64,000 nucleotides of DNA from an uncultured Desulfovibrio sp. (lineage in GTDB: Bacteria > Desulfobacterota > Desulfovibrionia > Desulfovibrionales > Desulfovibrionaceae), in contig CALVHG010000002.1 of NCBI GenBank assembly GCA_944327285.1, positions 29,577-93,576 on the forward strand, read 5' to 3'. Under the pieces are notes generated by a model, which ran no database searches, had not been told where the DNA came from, and saw nothing but the letters and a program-made list of their open reading frames with translations. A program made the translations under genes and the position numbers. Below are positions 25,437-33,109 of the stretch, in pieces (positions within the stretch are counted from its first letter, which is position 1; every line of letters starts with the position of its first letter).

Positions 25437-25832
25437 TTTGCCGTAGACCGCAGCCGGATCAAAGACCTGCGGCGAGCACATGTGTTCCTCGCCGTTTTTC
25501 CATTCGCGGAAAAAGCAGGAGCGCCGTCCCGTATGGCAGGCAGCCCCGCCAATTTGCTCTATCAAAAGCAGAATCGTGTCGGCGTCGCAATCAAGGCGTA
25601 TGGCCTGAACCTTCTGGACATTGCCCGATGTGCCGCCCTTATGCCAGAGTTCCTGCCGGCTGCGGCTCCAGTAATGGGCCTCGCCCGTGCGCAAGGTCGC
25701 GTTCCAGGCGTTTTCATCCATATAGGCGAGCATCAGCACTTCCCCGGTGGCGGCATCCTGCGCAATGGCAGGGACCAGGCCTTTGGAGAAATCAGGGGCA
25801 AAGCTCGGCGGCGGCAAGGGGGCGTGAGACAC
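25434..25832 (-). CDS. hisI: Phosphoribosyl-AMP cyclohydrolase
   Basis: 132 residues from GTG 25832, which has GGAGG five bases upstream. A TTG 15 bases further up is in frame but lacks a ribosome site. The enzyme opens the purine ring of phosphoribosyl-AMP in histidine synthesis. Typical features are [29 protein letters not shown], the metal-binding DCDADTIL, and [10 protein letters not shown] with the zinc cysteines. The pyrophosphohydrolase (HisE) domain is absent, so this is the stand-alone HisI. The stop codon is the outer triplet of the family A repeat. Confidence 0.95.
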   Translation of the reverse strand: MSHAPLPPPSFAPDFSKGLVPAIAQDAATGEVLMLAYMDENAWNATLRTGEAHYWSRSRQELWHKGGTSGNVQKVQAIRLDCDADTILLLIEQIGGAACHTGRRSCFFREWKNGEEHMCSPQVFDPAAVYGK

Positions 25833-26279
25833 GGGGTCCTCCGGCAAGAGATAGTTCTGGTGATCGTGGTGTGCGTCCGAACAGGGCTGTCCGAGGCGTC
25901 AATGCCTTGGCAGCCTAGCGCCAAAGCCCGGCCAACGCAAGGCGCGAAGGGGCAAAATACCTGCGCGGGGCGCCGTTGCGGGCAGCGATAGCGTCGCTTC
26001 CGCCGCCGACGGGCAAGGCTTTACACAAGGGAGAGAACTCGCTAGAACTTGTCTAGAAGTTGTTTCGTCAGCTCCCTGCCTGATGCAGTTGCCGATGGCG
26101 GCCTTCCCCGGCTTTCCGGCGGCGCGGCGTCCGCTGTGTCGCCTGATCTTTTTGCTGCCTGTCTTCTTTTTTGTCCCAGGGCTGCCGTCTGTCTGCCGCG
26201 ACATTCAGACATGCGGGACGGGCAACACAGAACTTTTTCAATCCCGTCGGCGTGTTTGTCCCGGCGGAGCGGATATTCC
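25833..26279. other. Divergent regulatory gap hisI / helicase
   Basis: About 450 bp without a convincing gene. Near 26040-26062 it holds two nearly identical 9-base units, TAGAACTTG and TAGAAGTTG, which together also form an AACTT...AAGTT dyad. The rest may be a long 5' leader of the helicase mRNA. Confidence 0.45.
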
Positions 26280-27971
26280 ATGACTCAGGAACATAACGAC
26301 GAGTATTCTTCTTCCGACGATCTTTCTTCTTTTGCCATCAGCGAGCCCGAAAATGCCCTGCCGCGCGTGGGGCTGAACGATGTGCCGGAGACTTTGCGCG
26401 CAGCCTGCGCGCGGGCCGGCTGGACGCAGCTCATGCCGGTGCAGTCCCTGGCGCTGCCCTATCTGCTGGCCGGGCGCGATATCATGGTGCAGTCCCGCAC
26501 AGGCAGCGGAAAGACCGGCTGCTATCTGCTGCCCATGCTGCCGCATCTCGATCCTGCGTTGCTGGCCCCCCAGGCGCTGGTGCTGGTGCCGACGCGCGAG
26601 CTGGCGGTGCAGGTGGAACACGAGGCCGCGACGCTGTTTGAAGGGACCGGCCTGCGTACCGTGGCCGTCTATGGCGGCGTAGGTTACAAGAAACAGATTG
26701 AAGCGTTGCGCGGCGGAGCTCAGGTGCTGGTCGGTACGCCGGGGCGCGTGCTTGACCACCTGCTGCGCCATACGCTCGATCTTGAGGCCTTGCGGGTCCT
26801 GGTCTTTGACGAGGCGGATCGCATGCTGTCCATCGGCTTCTATCCCGATATGAAGGAAGTGCAGCGCTATCTGCCGCGTCGGCGTATTCATACCTGCCTG
26901 TTTTCGGCAACCTATCCCCCGCATGTGCTCAAGCTGGCGGGCGAGTTCATGACCAGCCCCGACATGCTGTCGCTGTCCTGCAAGGAAGTGCATGTGGCGG
27001 AGGTGCAGCACCTTTTCTGTCGCGCCAAGCCCATGGAAAAGGACCGCGTGCTGGTGCGCCTGCTGGAGACGGAAAATCCCGCTTCGGCTATTATTTTTTG
27101 CAATACCAAGGCCAACGTGCATTACGTGACCGACGTGCTGAAGGGCTTCGGCTATAATGCTGACGAGCTTTCGGCCGATTTGAGTCAGAATAAGCGTGAA
27201 GCTGTGCTGGACAAGATCCGGCAGGGACGGCTTCAGTATCTGGTGGCGACCGATGTGGCGGCGCGGGGGATCGATATTCCCCAGTTGTCGCACGTCTTTC
27301 TGTACGAGCCGCCGGAAGATCACGAGTGTTATATTCACCGCGCCGGGCGCACAGGTCGCGCCGGGGCCGCGGGAACAGTTATTTCTCTGGTCGATGTCAT
27401 GCAGCTTATGGAGCTTGAGCGCATTGCCGGGCATTTCCGCATTGGCTTGCGGGAGCTGGCGGCGCCTTCCGAGGCGGATGTGGCGGCGGCCGTGGGGCAG
27501 CGGCTTGTCACTGTGCTGGAGGCGCGCTTCCGGGGCATGACCGGCCTGGAAAAAATGCGCGCCGCGCGCTATGTGCCGCTGGCCCGAACGCTGGCGGGCA
27601 TGTCGTCGGGCGAGACCGACGTCGCCGCTGCCGACGAGGACGATACTCTGCTTCTGGCGATGCTGCTGGATGCCTGCCATCAGCAGAGTCTGCGTGAAAC
27701 GCGCTTCCCCGATGCCGGGAACGAGGACAGCGGGCAGGCGCGCAAGGAACGCAGCCGCGGCGGTCGCGGACGCAGACGCCGCGAAAGCGGCCGCAAGGAA
27801 AGCTCCGCGGAACCGGAGGCAAACGGCGGGGCAGACGCCGTGCCGCAGGATTCCGCCGAGGGGGGCGAACAGGCCGGGAAAAAGCGTCGCCGGCGTCGGT
27901 CGCGGCGTTCTTCGGGCGGCAATTCCGCGCGGGAGGCAGCCGCGGCGGATGCGCCGGGGCAGGATTCCTGA
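26280..27971 (+). CDS. DEAD-box ATP-dependent RNA helicase
   Basis: 563 residues from ATG 26280 (GGAG upstream). All helicase motifs are in order: Q-motif region (GWTQLMPVQ), motif I SRTGSGKT, Ia PTRELA, GG, Ib TPGR, II DEAD in VFDEADRM, III SAT, IV IIFCNTK, V ATDVAARGID and VI HRAGRTGR. The C-terminal 130 residues are charged and rich in Arg/Glu/Gly/Ser, ending in a KKRRRRRSRR basic tract, a likely RNA-binding tail as in RhlE/CsdA-type proteins. Roles could include ribosome assembly or mRNA decay. Exact subfamily is not assigned. Confidence 0.93.
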   Translation: MTQEHNDEYSSSDDLSSFAISEPENALPRVGLNDVPETLRAACARAGWTQLMPVQSLALPYLLAGRDIMVQSRTGSGKTGCYLLPMLPHLDPALLAPQALVLVPTRELAVQVEHEAATLFEGTGLRTVAVYGGVGYKKQIEALRGGAQVLVGTPGRVLDHLLRHTLDLEALRVLVFDEADRMLSIGFYPDMKEVQRYLPRRRIHTCLFSATYPPHVLKLAGEFMTSPDMLSLSCKEVHVAEVQHLFCRAKPMEKDRVLVRLLETENPASAIIFCNTKANVHYVTDVLKGFGYNADELSADLSQNKREAVLDKIRQGRLQYLVATDVAARGIDIPQLSHVFLYEPPEDHECYIHRAGRTGRAGAAGTVISLVDVMQLMELERIAGHFRIGLRELAAPSEADVAAAVGQRLVTVLEARFRGMTGLEKMRAARYVPLARTLAGMSSGETDVAAADEDDTLLLAMLLDACHQQSLRETRFPDAGNEDSGQARKERSRGGRGRRRRESGRKESSAEPEANGGADAVPQDSAEGGEQAGKKRRRRRSRRSSGGNSAREAAAADAPGQDS

Positions 27972-28163
27972 CCCCGGAAACGACGCTCGTTCCGACATTG
28001 TCCTGACGCGGCGATACTGTTTTTCGTCGGTCGGGCTGTTGTGGCAGGACGTTTCCAGGAGCGGGTTCAGCGCTGGAGGAAAACCGTCCGGGCGACATCC
28101 TTCAGGGGGATGTCGACTGTCCTGTTGCGGCATCGGCAGAGGCGACACAAGGAGCGGAGAGGG

Positions 28164-28652
28164 ATGCAAGAGGATTGCAGCGCGGCTGTCGCCCTGAGCG
28201 ACGAGGAGACGTACGCGCGACAGGCTCGGGAGAATTTTCGCGCACTCCTGAATGACATGTGTTTTTTTGAGGAACTGTCCATTCTGGGACTGGGACGTTT
28301 TCAGTTTTCGCGGCGTCGCAGAATGGTTGCCGAGTTCCGCAGCGTGTATATGGCGGTCTGGCGTCTGGCGCTGGGCTCGTCCTTTCCGGAAGAAGCGGAC
28401 GCTATTTTTGCCGCCTTTTGCCAGGAGTATTTGCGGCGTTCCCGTGATCGGCAGGCTCAGGACATCGTGCGGAAGGCGGAAGAGTACTGGCATATGCTGC
28501 GCGATGCTTCCGCAAAGGATTTTCGCAGTCTTGCAGAGCATCTGGCGAATCTTTCGGCGCGCTGTGACGAGGAACACAGGCAGGCCGTCACGCTCAAACT
28601 GGCCCTGCATATTCGGACTGTATATCGTCTGATTTTTGATCGCCTCATATGA
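28164..28652 (+). CDS. Hypothetical helical protein
   Basis: 162 residues from ATG 28164, preceded by AAGGAGCGGAGAGGG. It is soluble and largely alpha-helical, with many Arg and Glu residues (YARQARENFRALLND, FQFSRRRRMVAEFR). There is no signal peptide or metal motif. I do not recognise the family. It lies 190 bp after the helicase and before a family A repeat and ribF. Confidence 0.65.
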   Translation: MQEDCSAAVALSDEETYARQARENFRALLNDMCFFEELSILGLGRFQFSRRRRMVAEFRSVYMAVWRLALGSSFPEEADAIFAAFCQEYLRRSRDRQAQDIVRKAEEYWHMLRDASAKDFRSLAEHLANLSARCDEEHRQAVTLKLALHIRTVYRLIFDRLI

Positions 28653-28679
28653 TGCCGGCGACGACATCGGATTGCGAAA

Positions 28680-28824
28680 TAAGCGTTTTACCTTTGCAAA
28701 AGGTAAAACGCGAGGCGGCGGTACAGCGCCGCCCGGCCGAAGCGAGCGGGAAAACGCGCTCTTTCCGCGAAACGACAGGCCGTATAGTTTGAAACGCAAC
28801 GCGTTTCAAACTGAAAATGCTCTA
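28680..28824 (-). repeat. Family A repeat, full copy
   Basis: The tail hairpin is GCGTTTTACC / GGTAAAACGC and the head hairpin GTTTGAAACGC / GCGTTTCAAAC, both perfectly paired and both different from the commonest sequence. It lies between the hypothetical gene and ribF. Confidence 0.9.
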
Positions 28825-28914
28825 GTGCATGGAAAAGGTGCGGGTACGCCCCGCCAGTTCGCCCTGTTCGTTTCATGGGAAACAGCGGGTATTTTCAGCA
28901 GGTAGTGTGTCAAA

Positions 28915-29850
28915 ATGATGAAGCAGACGAATTTTCCCACGGAACAGATGCCGGTCATTGACTCGGAACGCGGATGCTGTGTCACCATCGGCAACTTTGA
29001 CGGTGTGCACAAAGGGCATCAGACTCTGATTTCCCATGCGCTGGATTTTGCCCGTAAGGTGGGAATGGCCTGCGTTATCGTGACGTTCTGGCCTCATCCG
29101 CGTCTGGTGCTGGGTAAGGAGCATGTCCCGCTGATGACCCGCGCCGCGCGTCTGGAAGCGCTGCGGGCATTGCAACCCGACCACGTCTGGGAGATTCCCT
29201 TTAATCGCCTGGTTGCGGGACTCTCCCCTGAGGATTTCGTCAAACAGTATCTGGTGCCGCTTTCCATGCGACGGCTGGTGGTGGGCCATGACTTCTCGCT
29301 GGGCAAGGGGCGCGCAGGCCAGCCCTGCATCCTTCAGAGCCTGGGCCGCGCCTACGGCTACACTATGGAACAGCTTGCGCCCGTGATGGAAGGCGGGAGC
29401 GTTGTCAGCTCCAGCCGTATTCGCCATTTTGTGGAACAGGGCGGCGTGGAGCTGGCGGCTCGTATGCTGGGGCATTATCATTTCTGCGACGGCGAAGTTA
29501 TCCGCGGCGAAGGGCGCGGGGCCGGACTGGGCTTCCCCACGGCCAACCTGGCCCTGCCGGAAACGCTGCTGCCGCCTTCGGGGGTGTATGCTTCCCTGCT
29601 GGAAGTGAATGGCAAACGTCATGCCGCCGTGACTAATATCGGCAATAATCCTACCTTCGGCGGACAGAACATCGGCGTGGAAACCTTTGTGCTGGATGCT
29701 TCCGGCGATATGGATCTCTACGGCAAGCAGGTTCGCGTTCGCTTTGTGGAACAGCTGCGCCGGGAAAAACGTTTTTCCGGGCCGGAAGAACTGGCGGCCC
29801 AGATTGCTCGCGATGTGGAACAGGCTCGCGGCATTCTGGCGGGTATCTAA
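28915..29850 (+). CDS. ribF: Bifunctional riboflavin kinase / FAD synthetase
   Basis: 311 residues. It converts riboflavin to FMN and then FAD. The N-terminal adenylyltransferase domain has TIGNFDGVHKGHQ (24-36, nucleotidyl-transferase HxGH type), the VGHDFSLGKGRAG loop and SSSRIR. The C-terminal kinase domain has GEGRGAGLGFPTANL, PPSGVYAS, the TNIGNNPTFGG motif and a late VRFVEQLRREKRF. Two adjacent ATGs (28915, 28918) are possible starts. FAD and FMN serve several enzymes here (roo, the FAD/Fe-S enzyme, nitroreductase). The stop TAA is the first triplet of a truncated family A repeat. Confidence 0.96.
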   Translation: MMKQTNFPTEQMPVIDSERGCCVTIGNFDGVHKGHQTLISHALDFARKVGMACVIVTFWPHPRLVLGKEHVPLMTRAARLEALRALQPDHVWEIPFNRLVAGLSPEDFVKQYLVPLSMRRLVVGHDFSLGKGRAGQPCILQSLGRAYGYTMEQLAPVMEGGSVVSSSRIRHFVEQGGVELAARMLGHYHFCDGEVIRGEGRGAGLGFPTANLALPETLLPPSGVYASLLEVNGKRHAAVTNIGNNPTFGGQNIGVETFVLDASGDMDLYGKQVRVRFVEQLRREKRFSGPEELAAQIARDVEQARGILAGI

Positions 29851-29899
29851 AGCATTTTCAGTTTGAAATGCCTCGCGTTTCAAACCATACGGCCTGTTA
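29848..29899 (+). repeat. Family A repeat, truncated (head only)
   Basis: TAAAGCATTTTCAG through CATACGGCCTGT, then the match stops. The TAA is the ribF stop. The break occurs inside a 13-base inverted repeat (29891-29903 with 30102-30114). Confidence 0.88.
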
Positions 29900-30114
29900 A
29901 CACTATTCGTAAGTTGTTTTGGGGGGAAGGGAACCCCCTCTGCTAGCGCGAGAGGTGTTTCCCTTCCCCCCAAGCCCCCCATCCCTTCCCCAGCGCGCTT
30001 TTATCGGGGAAAAGTCAGGAATATGAGGCGACCCTGCCACCAAAGACAAGTGGCACGTGTGCAGCCTGTTTATTTTGTCTATTGAAATTATTGTAAAATT
30101 TGTGTTAACAGGCC
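29891..30114. repeat. Segment bounded by a 13-bp perfect inverted repeat
   Basis: GGCCTGTTAACAC at 29891-29903 and GTGTTAACAGGCC at 30102-30114 enclose 198 bp. Inside are a complete reversed family B copy and an AT-richer stretch (30020-30100). The segment lies between a truncated and a complete family A copy, and could be an inserted or rearranged unit. Confidence 0.6.
29921..30005 (-). repeat. Family B repeat, full copy
   Basis: GGGGGGAAGGGAAC ... GTTTCCCTTCCCCCC hairpin with a CTGCTAGCGCGAG loop, then CCCCCCATCCC and CAGCGCGCTTTTATC. Confidence 0.9.
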
Positions 30115-30115
30115 C

Positions 30116-30263
30116 TAGAGCATTTTCAGTTTGAAACACTGCGCGTTTCAAACCATATGGCCTGTCGTTTCGCGGAAAAACGCGGTTTTTCCGCTCGCTT
30201 TGAGCCGGGCGGCGCTGTACCACGCGCCTCGCGTTTCACCTTTTTCAAAGTTGAAACGCTCTA
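30116..30263 (+). repeat. Family A repeat, full copy
   Basis: TAGAGCATTTTCAG to GAAACGCTCTA. The central G/C hairpin is slightly altered (GGCGCTGTACCACGCGCC). Confidence 0.9.
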
Positions 30264-30340
30264 AAATTATCGCCGCGAGCAGCGTTTTTGCGGGGGGCCT
30301 CCTCCTGGCGGGCGCGGGCGATAGCATCTCCATCAACAAA

Positions 30341-30392
30341 CGCCCCCGACAGCGCGACATATTGCGTCGCGCTGTCGGGGGCGTCGTTTTTC
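30341..30392. terminator. Very strong intrinsic terminator, convergent gap ribF / ppx
   Basis: ACGCCCCCGACAGCGCGAC pairs perfectly over 19 bp with its complement around ATATTGC, followed by CGTTTTT. It probably acts for both convergent genes, although the T-run on the minus strand is weaker (GTTTGTTG). Confidence 0.95.
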
Positions 30393-30411
30393 GCGGAGTG
30401 ACCGGCGCGGA

Positions 30412-32025
30412 TCAGGCTTCGCGCTGGCATTCCAGTTCGATGTCTTTGGAGCCGAAAACCTTGCGGATGTTTTTCAGGCTGTGCCGCAGCTGTTCCATTT
30501 CAATGGGGCAGTCGTCGGCGGCGCTGACGCGCAGCAGGAGCCTGTCTTCCTGCTGGAGAAAGCGGGCTGTGCGGATAATCTGGCGATGGCTCTTGTCCAT
30601 GCGTTCCGCCAGCAGCAGAAAGAGGGAGAGAGGACGGACCTCGGCGCGCATGTCGTCGTCGAGTTCGGTATACACGGGCGTCTTTTTGGTCGGGCGCTTG
30701 CGGTGAAAATAGGCCAGCGCCGCCAGCAGTTCCACCTCGCGCGCCGTGAAGCCCAGCAGTTCCGTATTGCGGATTAAATAGTGGCTGTGGGCATTGTGGC
30801 GGGAGAAGGAAATGAAGATGCCGATATCGTGCAGCAGTCCGGCATAGTGGAGTATCTCCCGCAGGTTGGGAGACAAATCGTGCAGTCCCAGACTGCGGGA
30901 GCTGTCGAAGAGATCAAGCGCCAGACGGGCGACATGGCGGGAGTGCTGTTCTTCGTAACCGCACTTGCGGGCCAGATGGAGCACGCTTTCCTTCCGCACG
31001 GGGTGAAAGCTGCCTTCCTTGTGCGGCTGGCGTCGGGTAATGTAGTCCACCAGCAGACCGTTTTGCAGATTGCGGTTGCTGATGCGCACGCTGTCGAAGC
31101 CCTGATCCTCCATGATGGTCTGGAGGATTGCCGCCCCGGCAATGATGACGTCGGCGCGGTTGGCGTTGATGCCGGGCAGGGCCTTGCGTTCCTTGAGCGT
31201 GCGGGCGCAAAGTTCCCGCACCACGCGGCACAGGCCCGCATAGCTGAGAAGATCGCGGCGCTCGACCGGCTTTCGCCCCTGGGCCTGCGCGTCGGCCTCG
31301 TCCAGCGCGGCGGAGATTTCCGCGAGGTTCTGAGCCGTGCCGGAGCTGCCCACAGCTTCCGCGATAGTGAAGTCGGCGATGCGCTGGAAAGAATGCAGCG
31401 CGTTGTTGCGAATATAGTTCTGCAACGCCGTATAGCGCTTGACGGGAACCGGTTTTTCTCCGTCGTCAAAGAACAGGTTCGACAAACGCACGCAGCCCAG
31501 TTTCATGGAGTCCAGATTGCGGCATTCGTCGGAGCTGCCGACTATGAGTTCCGTGCTGCCGCCGCCGATGTCGATGAACAGACGCAGCGCGTCGGTATGC
31601 TCCAGTCCGCTGGAAACGCCGAGATAAATCAGGCGGGCTTCTTCCTGCCCGGAAATGGCCGTGAAGGTGATGCCGGTCTTTTCCTTGACGCGGGCGAGAA
31701 AGTCTTCGCCGTTGGCGGCGTCGCGCACGGCGGCGGTGGCCACGGCAATGGTCTCGGTGACGCCGTAGACCTCGCACATGGACGCCATGCCCCGCAGTAC
31801 GGCAATGGTGCGCGCCATGCTTTCTTCGCGAAGGCGGCCGTGCTGGAAGGCCCCTTCGCCCAGACGGACCATCTGTTTTACCTGATTGAGCACGGCATAA
31901 GAGCCGTCGGGTTGAACATGCGCCAGCATGAGACGCAGGGAGTTGCTGCCCAGGTCCATGATGGCGATGGTCTTTTCCTCCAGCACGGCGCGCGGATCGA
32001 CGGTTATGCTTCCCGGCATGTGCAT
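30412..32025 (-). CDS. ppx: Exopolyphosphatase / pppGpp phosphohydrolase with C-terminal HD domain
   Basis: 537 residues from ATG 32025, which has AAAGGA seven bases upstream; an ATG two codons later is also possible. The frame is open to 32283 but that part is antisense to no real product and overlaps the HD gene in another frame. The N-terminal actin-like ATPase domain has IMDLGSNSLRL (phosphate 1), RDAANGEDF, EEARLIYLGV and IDIGGGSTEL. The C-terminal domain is HD-type (YAGLLHDIG, AYFHRKRP, LLLAERMDKSHRQ). It removes terminal phosphates from polyphosphate and possibly pppGpp. It overlaps the preceding HD-protein gene by 22 bp and is part of a ppk-HD-ppx cluster. Confidence 0.93.
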   Translation of the reverse strand: MHMPGSITVDPRAVLEEKTIAIMDLGSNSLRLMLAHVQPDGSYAVLNQVKQMVRLGEGAFQHGRLREESMARTIAVLRGMASMCEVYGVTETIAVATAAVRDAANGEDFLARVKEKTGITFTAISGQEEARLIYLGVSSGLEHTDALRLFIDIGGGSTELIVGSSDECRNLDSMKLGCVRLSNLFFDDGEKPVPVKRYTALQNYIRNNALHSFQRIADFTIAEAVGSSGTAQNLAEISAALDEADAQAQGRKPVERRDLLSYAGLCRVVRELCARTLKERKALPGINANRADVIIAGAAILQTIMEDQGFDSVRISNRNLQNGLLVDYITRRQPHKEGSFHPVRKESVLHLARKCGYEEQHSRHVARLALDLFDSSRSLGLHDLSPNLREILHYAGLLHDIGIFISFSRHNAHSHYLIRNTELLGFTAREVELLAALAYFHRKRPTKKTPVYTELDDDMRAEVRPLSLFLLLAERMDKSHRQIIRTARFLQQEDRLLLRVSAADDCPIEMEQLRHSLKNIRKVFGSKDIELECQREA

Positions 32026-32786
32026 TCCAGCGTCCTTTCTGTCAGGTGTTCCAGAAGATCGCCCTTTTTGACGGCCCTTGCCTGCTCCGGCCCGCATTCG
32101 CCGCAGGAGCGCAGTTGCAGGCGGATGGCGTTGTCCGTCACTTCGGCGGAAACATCCTGAATATTGCCCAGATGGCGATAGTCCAGACCGTCTGCAATGC
32201 GCAGCAGGGCCGCCGCCTTGCAGATGGCGTCGCGCTTCTTGCCGGAAAGATCCGCAAAGCGTTTGTGCTTCTGGGAAGGCCACGCCTTGCGATGATAGCG
32301 GGCCAAAAGCGCTACCAGCGGCCGATCCTTATCCGCAATGCCCAGCGTCGTGTCCGTCTCAATGCGGCGCATGCTGATCTTGTGGTGCTTTCTGCGACCT
32401 TCGGCAAAGCCTATATCATGCAGGAGCGCCGCCAGATGCAGGCGACGACGCCATTTCTTGCCGAGTCCGTGCAGCTCCGCCAGCTCGTCAAACAGGCGAT
32501 CCGCCAGAAAGGCCACATGGCGGCCGTGTTCCAGCGAGGCGTCCTGTTCGGGGCCGGAAGCGGGCGCCGCGATTTCTGTGGCCTGCGCTACCTTTTGCTC
32601 GTTTTTCTCGGCCGCCGCGGGGGCCGCTTCTTCCGTTTTGGGGAGCTCCTGCACTTCCGGCTCTTTCGGCGCGGGAGTCTCGGCAGACTGCGCCGGGGCT
32701 GCGTCCGGCGCCGGCGCGGCTGTCAGAGCCGCCGGAACACTGTCGGGAGACACGGTTTTCTTTCTTCTTCGATTGCTTGTGACCAT
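32004..32786 (-). CDS. Stand-alone HD-domain protein related to the Ppx C-terminal domain
   Basis: 260 residues. Residues 1-85 are a low-complexity Ala/Pro/Glu linker starting with a basic SNRRRKK. The rest is an HD domain: EHGRHVAFLADRLFDEL, LAALLHDIGFAEG, LLARYHRKAWP, and LLRIADGLDYRHLGN. These segments run in the same order and wording as the HD domain at the end of Ppx. It lies directly upstream of ppx with a 22-bp overlap, which implies translational coupling. A regulatory or catalytic role in polyphosphate/(p)ppGpp turnover is inferred. AAGGA lies 11 bases before the ATG. Confidence 0.85.
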   Translation of the reverse strand: MVTSNRRRKKTVSPDSVPAALTAAPAPDAAPAQSAETPAPKEPEVQELPKTEEAAPAAAEKNEQKVAQATEIAAPASGPEQDASLEHGRHVAFLADRLFDELAELHGLGKKWRRRLHLAALLHDIGFAEGRRKHHKISMRRIETDTTLGIADKDRPLVALLARYHRKAWPSQKHKRFADLSGKKRDAICKAAALLRIADGLDYRHLGNIQDVSAEVTDNAIRLQLRSCGECGPEQARAVKKGDLLEHLTERTLECTCREA

Positions 32787-32814
32787 GACACTGCTATCCT
32801 TATTATCTTGCCTG

Positions 32815-32918
32815 TTAGAGCTTTTTTCAGTTTAGAGCATTTTCAGCTTGAAATGCTTCGCATTGCAAACCATACGGCCTGTGCTGCCGCCTCGCGTTTC
32901 AGAATGGTAAACGCTCTA
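32815..32918 (+). repeat. Family A repeat, internal-deletion copy with duplicated head fragment
   Basis: A 19-base head fragment (TTAGAGCTTTTTTCAGTTT) is followed by a second head, TAGAGCATTTTCAG. After CATACGGCCTGT the sequence jumps to GCTGCCGCCTCGCG, losing the central 50 bases between two CTGT words. The end is AAACGCTCTA. Confidence 0.88.
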
Positions 32919-33003
32919 GCCCAGTTGCATGTCTTCGTCCCCGTTTTTCCGGGGGACAAATGCGGCGAGAAAAGCGGCGGCGTCCCCGAACCGTTCCATT
33001 CTC

Positions 33004-33090
33004 CAGATAAAAGCGCGCTGGGGAAAGGATGGGGGGCTTGGGGGGAAGGAAAACCCTTCTCGCGCGAGCAGAAGGGTTTTCCTTCCCCCC
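33004..33090 (+). repeat. Family B repeat, full copy
   Basis: CAGATAAAAGCGCGCTGGGG, G-run block, then AAGGAAAACCCTTCT / AGAAGGGTTTTCCTT hairpin: both arms carry matching changes compared with the copy at 24136. It lies downstream of ppk. Confidence 0.92.
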
Positions 33091-33109
33091 AAAAGAAGCT
33101 GCACAGAAG

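Noticed and set aside
24136-25918. Long plus-strand frames antisense to hisG and hisI
   Set aside because: GC-rich DNA gives long antisense frames; codon pattern and homology clearly support hisG and hisI on the minus strand, and the same holds for frames opposite ppk, nrdJ and the FAD/Fe-S gene.
24136-33090. Evenly spaced family A and B repeats as a CRISPR array
   Set aside because: Copies are kilobases apart, in both orientations, with no spacer structure and no cas genes.
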